From NCBI GenBank assembly GCA_030407005.1, contig JAUDYN010000003.1, positions 248,001 to 312,000 on the forward strand: 64,000 nt of DNA, in the 5' to 3' direction. Shown one piece after another: positions 11,210 to 23,136 of the stretch. Under the pieces are notes generated by a model that saw only the letters and a program-made list of their open reading frames with translations, made no database searches and was not told where the DNA came from. The DNA is from Desarmillaria ectypa. Its lineage: Eukaryota > Basidiomycota > Agaricomycetes > Agaricales > Physalacriaceae. Each line of letters starts with the position of its first letter. Position 1 is the first letter of the stretch. The position numbers and the translations under genes were made by a program.

Positions 11210-12716
11210 ATGACTCCAGGCACAGCTCCAAAAGCTCTTGTTGCGCCGCTCAAAATGAAAGGTGTGGACATTCTAGGTCAGTATTTTTCTGCTAGAGATG
11301 TATCAAATATTGATTCTAATTTTACTATTCCCGCAGGATTGCCTCCCGTTGACAAGCTGCCTTTCGAGCTTCTATCTTCCATCTTCGTCATGCTCAGCCA
11401 CGAAACGCGTAGCCATTTGGACCTGAATAGCGCACCTTGGACAGTCAGTGGATGTGTAGCAAATGGCGTCACATTTCTCTCAATTCTCCAATGGCCTGGT
11501 CGACTTTCAGTCTCACCGACGGCATCAGAAATATTTACAATGCTCATGTCCTCCTCTGAGTTTTCGTTGCCCGCTCACAATCTTCCCGTCTACACATATC
11601 CGTCTACTTCTACACCCATGGTTGCGAACAAGTATTCTGGGAGCTGTGGAAGTCAAGATCTTGTTGGGAGTCAGCTATCATTCGCGCAAGCTACCCCATG
11701 GACCCATTTTCGGAGGATTATATGCCGCATCGAGATGTTTGGCGTGCCCGGCGGCGACACAAATGAAGTTCTAAACTAAAACTTTTATTTCTCTGTTAGG
11801 GAGGGGTAGCCGCTGAATTGCGGAATTTGCGCTCACTAGAGCTGGATATCCCAGCGCCGAGCGAAGGTAAGTTCTTCAAGATATTGGTCAGTTCCCCACT
11901 ACTTTGGCGTCTTGTGCTGTCCCCCTCATTTGGATCCATCCTTTCCTCTCGGCAACCTTCGATCCTTGTATGTCGACCGTCTAACACAGCCACTTTCATC
12001 AAGTTCTCCGGGATGCAAAGCACCTCACAGAGTGCTCATTCGATTTCAATGGAGATTTCATAGGGCTGTCTTCGCCTGAAGTCACTAACTCTGGCATCCG
12101 CAGGCTACCTACAACACATGCTTCAAGAGTATTCGATAATATCACGCTTTCTAATTTGGAGGATCTGTCGATTGTTTATGGACGCGGAGGCACAAACGGA
12201 CTAGAACCCCTCTTTGGGCTCGTTTTGCGATCCCATACACCCTTGAAACGACTCGAGTTGAAGTTTATGTTTAAGTTGGGGAAGTTTCTTCCTCTTTTGG
12301 AGGTGTCTCCCTCACTAACATCCTTGATCCTTCGTCGCGTTCCTGTTTCTGCAGTGAACGCCATCTTGAACGCCTTAACTTGGAGGGATGACAGCTCCAC
12401 GATCGACCCCCATTTGAAGGACCTGACAATCGATTTCCCTGGCGATAGAACGGATTTTTTGGGTAGACAGTTCCACTACATGATTCATTCACGTAAGGAG
12501 AGATTGGACGCGTTCAGGTTGACGCTTCGTAGTATTCTCGTAGTGGAGATGCTAGGAACAGGGACACCAGCATCACTGACTGAGGAAAGTATGCAATCAG
12601 AATGGAAGGAGCTGTGTTGCAGCATCTTGCGGCGTGAAGGGAGACTCTTTTCTTGGATCTTATACCATAAAATGTGCCTTTCGTTTATCACTTCGGCCTC
12701 AAACATGCATTGCTAA
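11210..12716 (+). pseudogene. F-box/LRR protein pseudogene with several frameshifts
   Basis: The first part contains an F-box (L-P-F-E-L-L-S-S-I-F, then the L-N-S-A-P-W-T-V-S-G signature). At about 11451-11461 the frame shifts: the true continuation (W-R-H-I-S-L-N-S-P-M-A-W-S-T) is in another frame, which hits TGA near 11557. Leucine-rich segments appear at 11818-11960 (L-R-N-L-R-S-L-E-L-D-I). A further shift near 11960-12000 leads to the frame that runs to TAA at 12714-12716. At least three disruptions over 1.5 kb rule out a simple intron model. It is the head-to-head partner of 9513-10997. Its last codons overlap the stop of the convergent MFS gene. Confidence 0.82.
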
Positions 12717-14670
12717 TCGTCTGACGAACCTTTTCTTCGTTCTCTCCTCCATAATGCATGAACTGTCAGTGTTAGGACAATCATCGCCACATCGTCTGCA
12801 ACTGCAAAAGTGTATCCCTAAAGATGTCAATGAGCTAAGGAATCACAGTATCTGTACCTACGTACCTTGAGATACCGCGGTGCATCCATAGTTTTCCACA
12901 CTAGTAATGGAAGCCAAACAGCGAACGCATTCCCAATACTGTTCATCGAGGACAGGACCAGTGCACGTTGTTGGCCGCCTAACGACGCGCATATGAGGTT
13001 TGCCCAGGAATACACAACTGCTGCGATTCCATCCGCCGATCCAGAGAGGAAGAACACGAAGAACTTGAGGCCTAGAGGGATGCCGTACCACACTGCTAGG
13101 ACGATACCGCAGAAGATATTGATGATCGCAATTATGATGATTATCGTGCTCTCAGCGTTCGGCCTAGCATCCGATACTGATTGTGTCGAGTAAGTAGATA
13201 TCAAACTTTCTGCAAAATCTGAAAACGTACTGACGGCGATGACAATGGCGAAGAGGATGGTGACCACCGGTGTTACGGTGGATATAGTGTTTATTTCGAC
13301 TACACTGTATCCCATTGCCTTCAGCCAGAGAGAAAGACCACTGCACGTACTACGTCAGCCCACTGTCGGTTGAAAGGAGATGAAAATCTGGGCTAACCTG
13401 TTGCTCATGATACCATCCGCATTGGAGAAAAATATGGCCAGTGCTACTAGAGCCCACCAATGCCAGGTGGAGAACAGACCAACAAAAGTCTGATACGACA
13501 ACTTTCCCAGCGGTTCACGATTATCAGCAACGATGCGTCCTTGAGCTAGCTCTTTCTCGCGTGGGCTTAGCCAGCGACTAGTACACTTTTCCGGGACACC
13601 CTAAAATGGACGTGAGGACCCAGCTGCGCACAAGAAAGGCTTGGAGTTCATACTGGTAACAGTACGAAGGATATAAGAGCGATAGGGATGGTGATGAGGC
13701 CGTCTACAAGCATGAGCCATCTCCAACCAGCAAGGCCGTGGCGACCATCTAGAGTGGTGTATATCGCTGCCTGGAGATACCCAGAAGACATGCTGCCGAC
13801 TTGTGAAGCAATGAAGAATATCGCTCTAGAGTCAGATAATTCAAAGGTGTCGAGGAATTAAAATAGGTACGACGAACGCTCGCTTAGTGATCTCTGTTCT
13901 TCTATACCATGAACCAAGGATATACTGTATCGTCTGGAGTAACGTTGTTACCCCAGCCGCGCAGAAGAAACCTGATGAAGACTTACAGGAAAATATAGAC
14001 TTCCAAAAGCTCCGACAAAAAACCTCAGCGCGTAAAGCGCGTGCACATCTTTGACCTTACATTGCCCGATCGTAAATACGGCCCTATCCAGCCGCTTGAT
14101 CAAGCATGTATAGCCCTAACGAATAGAGACCACTCACCACATCAGATCGCAAAACGGAATCCACCAATTCGATGGAAAAATCGTAGCCAACAATGTGAAG
14201 GGGATCTGGAAGACCACGTATCCCGCTGTGTAGACTGATGTCGAGTACGTCAACTCGTTCCCGTACATGGCTGCAAAAGCAAGACTCAGCGTCCTGACCG
14301 GTAATCATAAAATGGAGATGAACATAGGTCTTCCTTCATTCCACTGACGTATGCGGTAGACACGGCTGATGCGTCTAGAACCTTAATCCAATAACCAAGG
14401 AATGCAGCTGAATTGAACTTCAACTCGAAGTCCTACTAAATAATAAAAGTTGGACTCACGAATCAAAATTAGAACATCAAGCTTCAGAACAAGTTGTCGT
14501 TCTTCCGGTGAATCGTCTTGATTGTACCAGTGGTACCACTTCTGTGTCCTCGATGATGCTACCTTGGTTTTAGATTGGTCGTCGGCGTTGACGTCGCTTC
14601 CTTTCTCCGCGATATCGTATTGCACCTGTGGGGTAGACATGGAAGTTGGGCTCTTGGAGAGTGACTCCAA
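12713..14670 (-). CDS. MFS transporter, allantoate permease (Dal5/Liz1/Fen2-like) family
   Basis: Anion:cation symporter-type MFS protein, likely at the plasma membrane and importing a small organic acid such as pantothenate or allantoate. Ten exons: 14670-14460, 14407-14324, 14270-14138, 14083-13987, 13933-13878, 13825-13654, 13600-13398, 13340-13231, 13176-12866, 12817-12713. They total 493 residues, with GT-AG introns of 48-57 nt. Recognised elements are the N-terminal W-Y-H-W-Y then S-P-E-E-R-Q-L-V segment, F-L-G-Y-W-I-K-V-L-D in TM1, S-G-M-K-E-D-L, L-R-F-F-V-G-A-F, G-S-W-Y-R-R-T-E, and the C-terminal S-A-D-G-I-A-A-V-V-Y-S-W-A-N region. It appears intact. The exact substrate cannot be read from sequence. 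Confidence 0.87.
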
Positions 14671-15315
14671 GGTATCATTCCTCTCGCTTAAGCATCAGGA
14701 TTGGGCTACGAATAGGCTCCGAGCACGCAATATGGAACCATCAAAGGCAAAATAGAAGAGCCACCATGTACTAGGAATCTACCCGTCAAATCGGACCGAG
14801 AAATCAGTCTGTACACATGGCGGCTAACTACCGGTCATGGATTGAAACCTTCGTGTAGCTCTAGTACAGGAGCTCGCGTCGCCTGTTCGAATGCGGGGGA
14901 AGTGGGAAACGTTGGGCTGAACCCGTTGTATAACAAAACACGCATCGGCACTGAGACTGCCCTGAAATTTCAGCGTTGTTTTACCTGAATAAGTAATGAA
15001 GTACGTAAGCTGTGGTTCGAGGAATCAGGGACGATTGAACAGAAGGGAAAATAATTGTACTGCCTATGCAGTTCCACCACGGATTTTGATACACGTTTGA
15101 AACAGGATAATGCTCCCTTTGACGAACATTTATTTATCTAGGTTTATCTTCAAAGGGAGTCAACATTTCTCACGAGTCGGCCCGCGGCCTAAACACACAA
15201 GCCGAATAATGCCGCGGCAGGTCAAAATCACGAGTTTCCTATATGTTCAATTGCTCTGTAGATTCAAATCACCGTATTTTGTTTGTTATAGCTGAATCAA
15301 TCATTAAGTAATTTA
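14671..15315. other. Intergenic region
   Basis: About 640 bp upstream of the MFS gene and downstream of the small membrane-protein gene. No coding signal was recognised. A T-loop-like gttcgaatgc at 14884-14893 has no tRNA around it. Confidence 0.45.
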
Positions 15316-15982
15316 TCAAGCAAGATCACCGCTTCGGGGAGGAAGAGGATACTGAAAGCTGGCAGACATGGCCCCCCGGCTGGTAGACGATCTTCTCTTG
15401 CGCATGCCTTCGTCGCGCAGCCGTCCCTCTTTCTCTTCGATCATTGCAATCTGAAAGTGTAGGGCTTTATCCATATTGCGTATACGACCTTTTGCGCAAC
15501 ATACCTCCACTTTCCTCTTCAGTCCATTGGCTTTAGTCTGATACTGACGCACATCGGTCCAAATGGCCTTCATTTCCGATAGATATCTGAACCAAGACCG
15601 ACAGTTTATAGAGACGCTTGCATTTGTGTAGAGCAGTCGTCTGATGAGGGAGCAGATGTGGACTTGTATACTGACGAAAGAAGACGTGAGGATCTGATAG
15701 AAAGTAAGGGCTGCTAATCACGCACTCGTTGATCTGTATATCGACCGCGACGGGATCTGCAAGGACGCGATTGTTCTCGTTGAATATGGCTGTAATCTCA
15801 TGGATGGTATCCTCGAGGTGCTGAAGTCTTCCCCGCGCCGTGAGCGGTGGAAGGACAGGGTAAATGAGAAGGCTGTAGAAAACGAAGGTACAGGCGAGCG
15901 TGTACAGTGAGGTCGGGGTGGGGAATGCGGTGAAAACTAGCGTTAGGACGTATTCAAGTTTACTCTCTTGGTGGAGTGCCAT
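15316..15982 (-). CDS. Small uncharacterised protein with hydrophobic N-terminal part and basic coiled-coil C-terminus
   Basis: Not recognised. Three exons fit: 15982-15726, 15670-15505 and 15450-15316, with introns of 55 and 54 nt, totalling 185 residues. An upstream in-frame ATG at 16012 would add ten residues. Residues about 8-45 are hydrophobic (F-T-A-F-P-T-P, then Y-S-L-L-I-Y-P-V-L-P-P), suggesting one or two membrane passes. The next part looks helical, followed by a Lys/Glu-rich coiled coil ending in a basic patch (M-R-K-R-R-S-S). The first donor (gtgcgt) was chosen because it alone keeps the S-W-F-R-Y-L-S-E-M frame open. Function and location are unknown. Confidence 0.6.
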
Positions 15983-17758
15983 GGGGTTTCTGCGAAGACT
16001 GGTCGGATTCACCGTGATATTTGTATAAGTAGCATTTTACCAAAGTAGGTTTTCAGGGAACCTGGTTTTTCATCTCTCGGGCTCAAATGCAGATGATGGC
16101 GGAGGTCCAATTCGTGAATGGGTAAGTTGTATAGCAAGCAAGAGACATCGACCCTAGAGTACCACAGGCTTGTGCTGCTGTCTTAGTCTAGCCATTCTGA
16201 GTGGCACTTCTACCGGCGTGACACCTCGTGACACTTGTTGACACCATGTACACTGGGACCGATGAGTGTCTACTTAGCCAAGCGTGAGCAAACAAAATAG
16301 TGGATCCAAAGACTGGTTGTTTTCTTTTACCCCTGTTGGGATTTTGCTGGAAAGTTCTAGAAGAAGCAACCCGGCATCGTGCCGAGAGTCGATGAGTAAG
16401 CAAGAGAGTCGTAGAAAGTTGTAGTACATTCTAGATTCTAGATCGCACGATCAAGAGGATCAAGCGGCCCGAATCAGCGTAGCAGATGCTATACACGTGA
16501 CAAAATCGTACATGGCAAAATTGTCCGAAGCGCGCGAGATGGAGCGACGACAAGGAGGATGCAGATGTTGCGGTGGTGATAAAGAGGATTATGCCTTTTG
16601 AGGCAGTGTGTGCTAGGTTATAAATTCGGTCTGCTCCCTTAGCCCCGGGTGAGGATTTGTTCTGCTGCTCGATGATGAGATCGGCTGACTGTAAGTAGCT
16701 TGGTGCTCCTGCAGCATGGGCGTCGACAGTAGGTGGGGACCAGTATATATTTGCGAATTTTGGTCTATTCTCAGTTTCAGGGGGAGACTGGAATATTGCG
16801 GCAGGATGCCGTATTGAGAGTCCAAGTCTGTAGTAGCGCCATGTCTGTTCAGTACTCTCGAACGATCAAATCCACGAATACAGCTCTGAGAGTCACAAGT
16901 AGGGTCCGAGTAAGACAGATATAGACTATAACCCAGACTGGTGGCTGTACAAGTCATCGGGACCTTATCCCCTTTGCCGTAATCTCGGGGGTCAAGGAGA
17001 TGCGAAACAAATTGGTCGCGTGATGTTGTATTCACGGTACTGTACTGCATCCACATCTCGGCCCATTACGAAGCGCGTCGCGGGTTCCTGGGATGAACCA
17101 TGTTACTATGAGAAGGGGTGTCAAGATAAGCTTGAAGAAACATAGGTACCAAGACACACTGGTACCTCTGAGGTCAGTCCATCGCTAAGGCGAGGGATAT
17201 CTGCCACCAAAAAGCGCCTGGCCTACAGCGGGAGAAGTATCAACACTCGTCATAAAGGCGTGTTGCGTTTACGGCATCCGCATTCTGAACGAAGTCACGA
17301 TTGGCATTATATTATGGATATTCTTTATACATGGAGCATAGGGAACTGTATTGCGAGAGAGAACATAGTTGCATACTTTGAATATCATACCTTACAGCAG
17401 TAAAGTTATCAGCAACGACTCGGCATCTGAAAGAAGACAACAGCTTTCTACATGTACTGGAGACGCCGATCAGAAAATCTGAAACGAAACCGCTGTTTTG
17501 TCTCTGCGTCGAATAAGTAGCGGCATACACATGCCGCTTGGAAGGCATATTTTCACGCATGGCACAGAAATGAAGCAGGATACATCTCATGTTTCGTTTA
17601 CAGGTGATCATTAAGTGGTATCGTCTAGGTAAATATGAGAACCCCCTGCGGCTCCGAGAGATAAGACCAAAAACGCACGTTTAAGATAATACGCATAGCA
17701 ACACAGCAAAAAAAAATTGTCCAAGATAGTCAAGAAACAGTTATACAGCAAGCTCGCC
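15983..17758. other. Long intergenic region without recognised gene
   Basis: About 1.8 kb. The longest ORF (17056-16613, minus, 147 codons) is Ser/Thr/Gln-rich and matches nothing I know, and it has no convincing upstream exon. Short ORFs at 17312-17611 and 17611-17841 (-) fall in the 3' flank of the Kre9-like gene. No RNA gene or repeat was recognised. Confidence 0.4.
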
Positions 17759-18490
17759 TCACCATAGCGCCAACGCCGCTCCAACCAAAGCGCCTGCCAA
17801 CACCATTGCCCCACCGCACTTATGCCCCGACGTAACCCCAAATGTGATAGAGCTAGCTTTCGACGCGAAAGTCGTCACGAATCCTTTTGTCGGATCCGGC
17901 GACCCGCTAACAGTCACTGTTGGTATGGATGGGTTTAGCGTTACAGATGCGCTTGCGGATGATGTAACATCCGTAGCATTAACAATAGAGAATCGTGACG
18001 ACAGACAGTGCATGACGCCATGCGTCGAGTTGAGGAAGAGAAGGAAATAGTCGTCCCCCGTTGGTATGTCTTTTAGGTATATGTTGAGCGATTTCGGCGA
18101 GGTGGGGTATGCCTCCACTGGGTTTGAGGGAAAGGATTCATCAAGATAAAAGAATAAGGTAGAGGACCAAGGCTCACCATTATAGGCTATGTATGTTACT
18201 CCATCCTTGCTCAGCCTCATCAACTCTATGTCAAAATGCGTGATATCATCGTGCACGCCCTTCTCCCATGTCACTATGTTGACAGCGTCGTTCGACCATT
18301 GCGCAGATGAGTGAGGTTCATTGATAACAAAGTATGCTGGAAAAAAATTCAAAAGAAAAGGGCGTAAGCGAAGAGTTTTTTTCGGGGAGACAGAGCGGAA
18401 CGAACAATGCGTAGACAACACGAGCCTGGCGCAAAGGCATAGAAGTAGAAAAGAAAGAGGAAGGGAGGTTTTGTATGAGCGCATGTTCAT
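17759..18490 (-). CDS. Kre9/KNH-type N-terminal domain protein, Ser/Thr-rich, probably GPI-anchored
   Basis: Secreted cell-surface protein of 220 residues. Exon 1 is 18490-18406, a 69-nt intron is 18405-18337, and exon 2 is 18336-17759. The N-terminus is a signal peptide (L-P-L-S-F-L-L-L-C-L-C). The domain then opens with Y-F-V-I-N-E-P, S-A-Q-W and N-I-V-T-W-E-K-G, the beta-sandwich start typical of Kre9_KNH (PF10342) proteins. It ends with F-L-N-S-T-H-G and F-S-I-V-N-A. A Ser/Thr-rich stalk (about 150-195) and a hydrophobic tail (A-G-A-L-V-G-A-A-L-A-L-W) fit a GPI signal. Yeast Kre9 acts in beta-1,6-glucan assembly; that role here is inference. The alternative start is 18484. Confidence 0.8.
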   Translation of the reverse strand: MNMRSYKTSLPLSFLLLCLCARLVLSTHCSFRSVSPKKTLRLRPFLLNFFPAYFVINEPHSSAQWSNDAVNIVTWEKGVHDDITHFDIELMRLSKDGVTYIAYNGEPWSSTLFFYLDESFPSNPVEAYPTSPKSLNIYLKDIPTGDDYFLLFLNSTHGVMHCLSSRFSIVNATDVTSSASASVTLNPSIPTVTVSGSPDPTKGFVTTFASKASSITFGVTSGHKCGGAMVLAGALVGAALALW

Positions 18491-18818
18491 TACTTTGTCG
18501 TGTACAATGGGTATGGATACAGTTTTCCGTTAGAAAGTGTTTGAGAAAAAGGCCGTCTGACAATGTGGCGACGAAGAACACGGCGTCGGAGCATGATGAC
18601 CATACTGCGCAGCCATGACTGTAGAAGACATGATGCTTCAAGTTAGACCCGGGCATGGAAACCTAGAACCTGCTTACAATGAAACTCCGCCAGACGTTCG
18701 GGGAGATTTCGGATAAATCAAGAGGAACCAACGAATGCGAGCGCTTTACAGCAGACATGTAGGGGTGCTGGAGTTAGGACGTCATTGTTGATCAAGTACC
18801 ATAAATGATCGACGAGGC
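18491..18818. other. Short intergenic region
   Basis: 328 bp between the Kre9-like gene and the 3' end of the next F-box gene, both minus strand. It should contain the Kre9-like promoter and the F-box 3' UTR. Nothing else was seen. Confidence 0.45.
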
Positions 18819-20145
18819 TTACCTATTGTCGGAACCAAGGATATGCAAAAAGTTCTTCTTCATCAGTTCACAGCAGGTTGCCTCGATGACTTTTTTGACT
18901 TCCTTCGGCCTGTGGACCTTGACATTCACGCATACCCTCCGTAACGAATCCCATCGAGTTAGAGAAATGTCCAACCTTGTCCACTGCACCCTGTCGCACA
19001 CAAAATGGAATGGCCACTCCTGCATACGGAAACCAAAAATGACGATCGTCACTTTTCGAAGCGCACATTCCGACTGGATAGTATTGAACAACGAGATCCA
19101 ATTCCCCAAAAGTGGAGCTAGTTCCATCTTGTCCGTGTTGAGGCCAAAAGTGAGGAAGCGGAGTTGATGGATAGGAAATGGGTTGAGATGAATATCTAGT
19201 GTTCTCCGTCAGATAATTCGTTATCGCAGGGAAGCGAAAAGAGTATTCCGCACCATGAGTAACAAGCGCCTCATAGACGCCGATGTTCAGTAATGCCAAC
19301 CTTTGAAACCCATCCGCTAATCTCGCTACGTTCGCCACACTGTCGTACTGAACGCATGAATCCGTTCCAACCACCAAGGATTTCACCTCCTTCAACGAAA
19401 GAGGTGATTTGGAGTGCGCAAGGATGCCAAGAGGATTTTTCCATTCAGAAATGACTTGGAGGGTTTCCAGGTAGATGGTCTCCGACTCGCCGGGTAAATC
19501 GTTGCTGAACGGCGAGGCAGAGACTGGACATTTGAATCCCTTGTCTATCCACAAGTACTTCATTTCTGGAAAGCCTCGCAGAAAGGCGAATAAGTCTTCC
19601 TGCCTGAAAAACTTGCAGTCATGCAGATGGACTTTCTTGATGCGGTTGTCGGCAAAGAGATACTTGAACAGAGACGCCTCCATGCACTCCTTCTTTCGGA
19701 ATATCTTCGGGCCATATCCCTGCAGTTTAATCTCTTCGAGGTTGACTAGAGAATTCAGAACTCGCACTACGGCCTTGGCTGACATAAACCGGCGTTCTGT
19801 AGGCCATTGGTGATTTCGCCGCAGATGAACGGTACGGACCAAAGGAGTGAGATGTGGTGAGGAAGAGAAGAGACTAAGGAATCGTTTCCATGTATTTCGT
19901 CGCGGTTCCAGCTGGACGTGGACTGAACTGAAAATATGCGCTCGAGCACGAGCCAGGAAAGGTCGGCCAGCACGCATGCACACGATTAAGGTCCGGTGAT
20001 CATCATATAACTGGTCCAGTACGCAGTCGATTAGTTCCTGTGGGAGAACTGGACGCTGGGTGTTCCATTTTGGTTTTCGGTTGAGGCATCGCAATGGGTT
20101 GGAGGCAACAAGACCCATAGATGAGAGTTTGAGAAAGAGAGACAC
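18819..20145 (-). CDS. F-box-like/LRR protein (intact if one 58-nt intron is accepted)
   Basis: Probable SCF adaptor of the type whose F-box starts near the N-terminus (L-P-Q-E-L-I-D-C-V-L-D-Q-L, residues about 34-46), followed by many leucine-rich segments. Exon 1 is 20145-19254 and exon 2 is 19195-18819, totalling 422 residues. Read without splicing, the frame runs on to 18868 as unlikely sequence. The LRR-like continuation (L-R-F-L-T-F-G-L-N, then W-T-R-L-D-I-S-L) is in the next frame. A GT-AG intron at 19253-19196 joins them exactly, so I prefer splicing over a frameshift, although the donor gtgcgg is weak. The alternative is a 1-nt deletion near 19195. Confidence 0.7.
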
Positions 20146-21314
20146 AGGGCGATCAACGGAGCCAACTGTCAGTGATACGAGGATGGCATCACTGATTTTG
20201 TGGCGCTCGCACTAACTGCATGGCAGATATGATTGAGTTTACGGCAGTATTGTATAACGCTAAGCGCACCTAAATTGCTTCTTTCCGTGAATCCAGGGAA
20301 GGCCTCGATACTGAGTCATCTAGGATCATGTGACCAGTTTCTGGGGAAAACATGAGCATTTTGACGCCAACTTTAAGTGTGACGTACAGACCGCCGGCAA
20401 AGGGACCTGAGAGCTACACAAGTAGACGTTGACCACGGTATCTGTCATCAGAGAAGGTATTTTATGCGGCCCATTTTATGACTGGAGTCACTCTGGTCCA
20501 CGCAAAGCTGTGAACGAGATTGACCGGCGGCCGTTCACTAGTCGTAATGCCCGTACATGGCAAGGGCATAGAATACAAAATGACCACAACATGTTCCTGT
20601 GCTCTCGGAGCTGCCAGATGGAAGCTACCGGTACCAGGAACGGGCGTCAGAATACCCTTGAGGAGTAAAACATGGGTGATAAATCGTGAAAGAAATACTA
20701 GGGACAACATACTGATGCTGAATTACACCCTGTTGAATTCGTCTCGCTCTCCTCCACTAGTACGAGCTCAGATATTAAATCCAGAGCGAGCCCAACGACG
20801 CAGATGCATGGGCAAGCCATCGTAAATCATATGTGCTGAAAATGCAGAATATTTACCGAAACTTCATGGAGGTCAAATGCTGAGGTCAGAGTAGCAGTAA
20901 CCGAAGGAAAAGACGCATTTTCCGCAGCGGCTCACGGCCCGAAAAGCCGCATCCGAGAAACTCGGTGTCGGCTTAAATTTGCTCAACCCCCTATTCGGAC
21001 TACCAAGACTGCTGGTATGAAGCGTAATAAAAACATTCCAGCTGGGATGTTCTAAAACTGACAGTACTTCATTACGTCTTTCGTCATTCTAGCCGTTGTT
21101 CTGCTTTCGGCTAGTCATTGTACTTCCTGTTCTGTATCCTTTATACTCTCTTCGGAAAAGACTTGACGAATTGACAATATAAAAGAGCTTGTTTCTTCGT
21201 CACCGGTTTGCTCTTGACGAAATATTCTGCACATTTTGTGTTTTGAGCAGGTGTAGAAGGTCCCCGACTCTATTCTTACTCGTTCTGATCTTCCTCTAGG
21301 CTCACTAAACCTCA
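20146..21314. other. Divergent intergenic region between two F-box genes
   Basis: About 1.2 kb holding the promoters of the 18819-20145 (-) and 21315-22577 (+) genes. The segment at about 21060-21115 resembles 22890-22945 upstream of the dead tandem copy (shared tacgtcttt/tgcgtcttt context), so the duplication may include promoter. No gene was recognised. Confidence 0.45.
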
Positions 21315-22577
21315 ATGGCTACCGATCTCCCGCAGGAGCTCATCGACAAAATACTCGATGAATCTGTTACGCAGTGGGAGGATATCCTCTTACCAGATCA
21401 TCCATCGTTAAGAGCTCTTTCGCTGACATCAAGGTGTTTTACGCCTTCCTGTCAAGCCCGGTTGTTTAAAGATATCAACCTAATTCGCAAGTCGTGCAAG
21501 CAGTTCAGAGACTTACTATCTGATTCTCCCCATCTTGGATCTTACGTTTCAAGTTTGCGCATGTACTACCATTCCGTATCCCCCATCGTCGTAGACGTCC
21601 TCCTCCGTCTCCCGAATCTGTGCACGCTTAACGTTGATCGCACCTGTCTTGTATCAATTGCTGATCACATGCACACAAGTTTACAAAGTGTCCGGGTCTT
21701 CAGTCTTATTGGAGCACAACTACCTAATGTCTCCACCCTTCCGACCGTCATTTCCCTGCTTCCGAGTGTAGAAACGCTCAAGTTGAAGGGCATCGGCCTT
21801 GAAAATGCCAACCCAATTCCCTTTCTTCTCCCTAAAGACCGGAAGATTCCTTCTCCTTACACCATTTTCCTCAGCGTCACCGATACACGTACTCTATCAG
21901 GACTCTCTCGTAACCTCACCGGTCCGAACCCTGCAGCCAAATTGGACAAGGTCAAAACACTACAAATCCGCATATCCCGCGTGTCTGTCCGAGACCGCTG
22001 GGATATTAAACAGTTGCTCGTTCTGACCCAGCCTTCTCTTGAGAATCTGACGTTGGTGATCCCTGAGCATTCTTTCCGTACGCCCACGTGTCCTTTTTAC
22101 TTGTTGCCGTAGATATTCATTCAATCATGTTTAGCACCACCGATGGATTTCAGTCAACATTCCAAGCTGAAGATCTTGTGCTTACGCATGCCGTTGAATG
22201 CCTTCGCAGCCCCATCTGAATCATACCCACAGACCCTTCCAGACTCGCTCGCAACGCTGCCTCAAACCACCCTGCTTGTGATATTGAGTCTAACGCAACA
22301 CACAGACGACGTCATTGTGCAGGATAACAGCCAGTGGTTGGCACTCAACAACGTTTTTAATCAGCACAAACAAACCTACCTACACATCATTCTGGAAACA
22401 GGGGCAGCAAGATTAACAATGGAAATAGCAATGGCGGAAAGACTTGCCTTGACATTCATAGCTCAGTGCATCATTACCGTGCGTGAAGAAGGGCGTCTTC
22501 TTGTTAATGCGCCGAGTTTGGGCAACGGCACGTTGACGGAATTCTCACCATTCGGCGCTATTCTTAGTGATAATTAG
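21315..22577 (+). CDS. F-box protein (intact, two exons)
   Basis: F-box protein of 401 residues. Exon 1 is 21315-22077, a 57-nt GT-AG intron (gtacgc...tttag) is 22078-22134, and exon 2 is 22135-22577. The intron removes an in-frame TAG at 22110-22112 that would otherwise end the ORF. The F-box is at the very N-terminus (L-P-Q-E-L-I-D-K-I-L-D-E, residues 5-16), then S-L-R-A-L-S-L-T-S-R-C-F and C-Q-A-R-L-F-K-D-I. LRR-like leucine repeats follow. This N-terminal L-P-Q-E-L-I-D type differs from the coiled-coil type at 6570-8219 and matches 18819-20145. A truncated copy lies 0.6 kb downstream. The target is unknown. Confidence 0.85.
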
Positions 22578-23136
22578 ATGAATGCTTTTATCGCAGATAC
22601 TAATCTAAACATACAGTAAAGATAGGCTGTAGCGGTGACGAAAATCGGAAACAAGAAATGATATTGTCACCAAATTGCCGTAGTTTGTTGACTGTAGATC
22701 AATGATGCCGATGCTGGAACGACGCGTTCTTGACAGTTCCGTCATAGAGTATAGCGACCTTCTAGTTCGGCTAATGTTGAGCACTGGTAAGTACTGCCAT
22801 CAGAGCTATAACCGGCATCCGGGCCTTCAGAGGTACTGCCGCTAACAGTAACAAAAAAGGAACAGGGCCCTCAGCCCCTCGCCTTACAAGCAGTCCGTAA
22901 TTGCGTCTTTCATTTCGGCCATTATTTTTTGCTCTGACATTTTTTTTTTTACTTATTCTCGTTGGAACTTGATCAGGAAGCTTTACGACTTGCGTCTAGG
23001 AAGTAGCTTGATTCAGCATTGCCAACTCGCTCTTTGGACAACCGCATACATGCTATGTGCTTGGAACAGGTACGTAAAACGACTGAGCCTTTCTACCAAC
23101 TCTGTCCAAATTTTTTTCTGGGGTTCACGGAACTTG
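22578..23136. other. Intergenic region, probably duplicated promoter
   Basis: Separates the live F-box gene from its dead copy. The second half has local similarity to the sequence upstream of the live gene. A T-run of about 12 nt lies at 22940-22951. No independent gene is supported. Confidence 0.4.

Noticed and set aside
14820..14910. T-loop-like gttcgaatgc suggesting a tRNA
   Set aside because: The spacing from the D-arm-like tagctc is too short for an anticodon arm, and no acceptor stem pairs.
16613..17056. 147-codon minus-strand ORF
   Set aside because: No recognised domain, no signal peptide and no convincing upstream exon. It could be real, but nothing supports it beyond length.
22110..22112. 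In-frame TAG as evidence that the 21315 F-box gene is dead
   Set aside because: A 57-nt GT-AG intron with good borders removes it and restores frame into the downstream LRR part.
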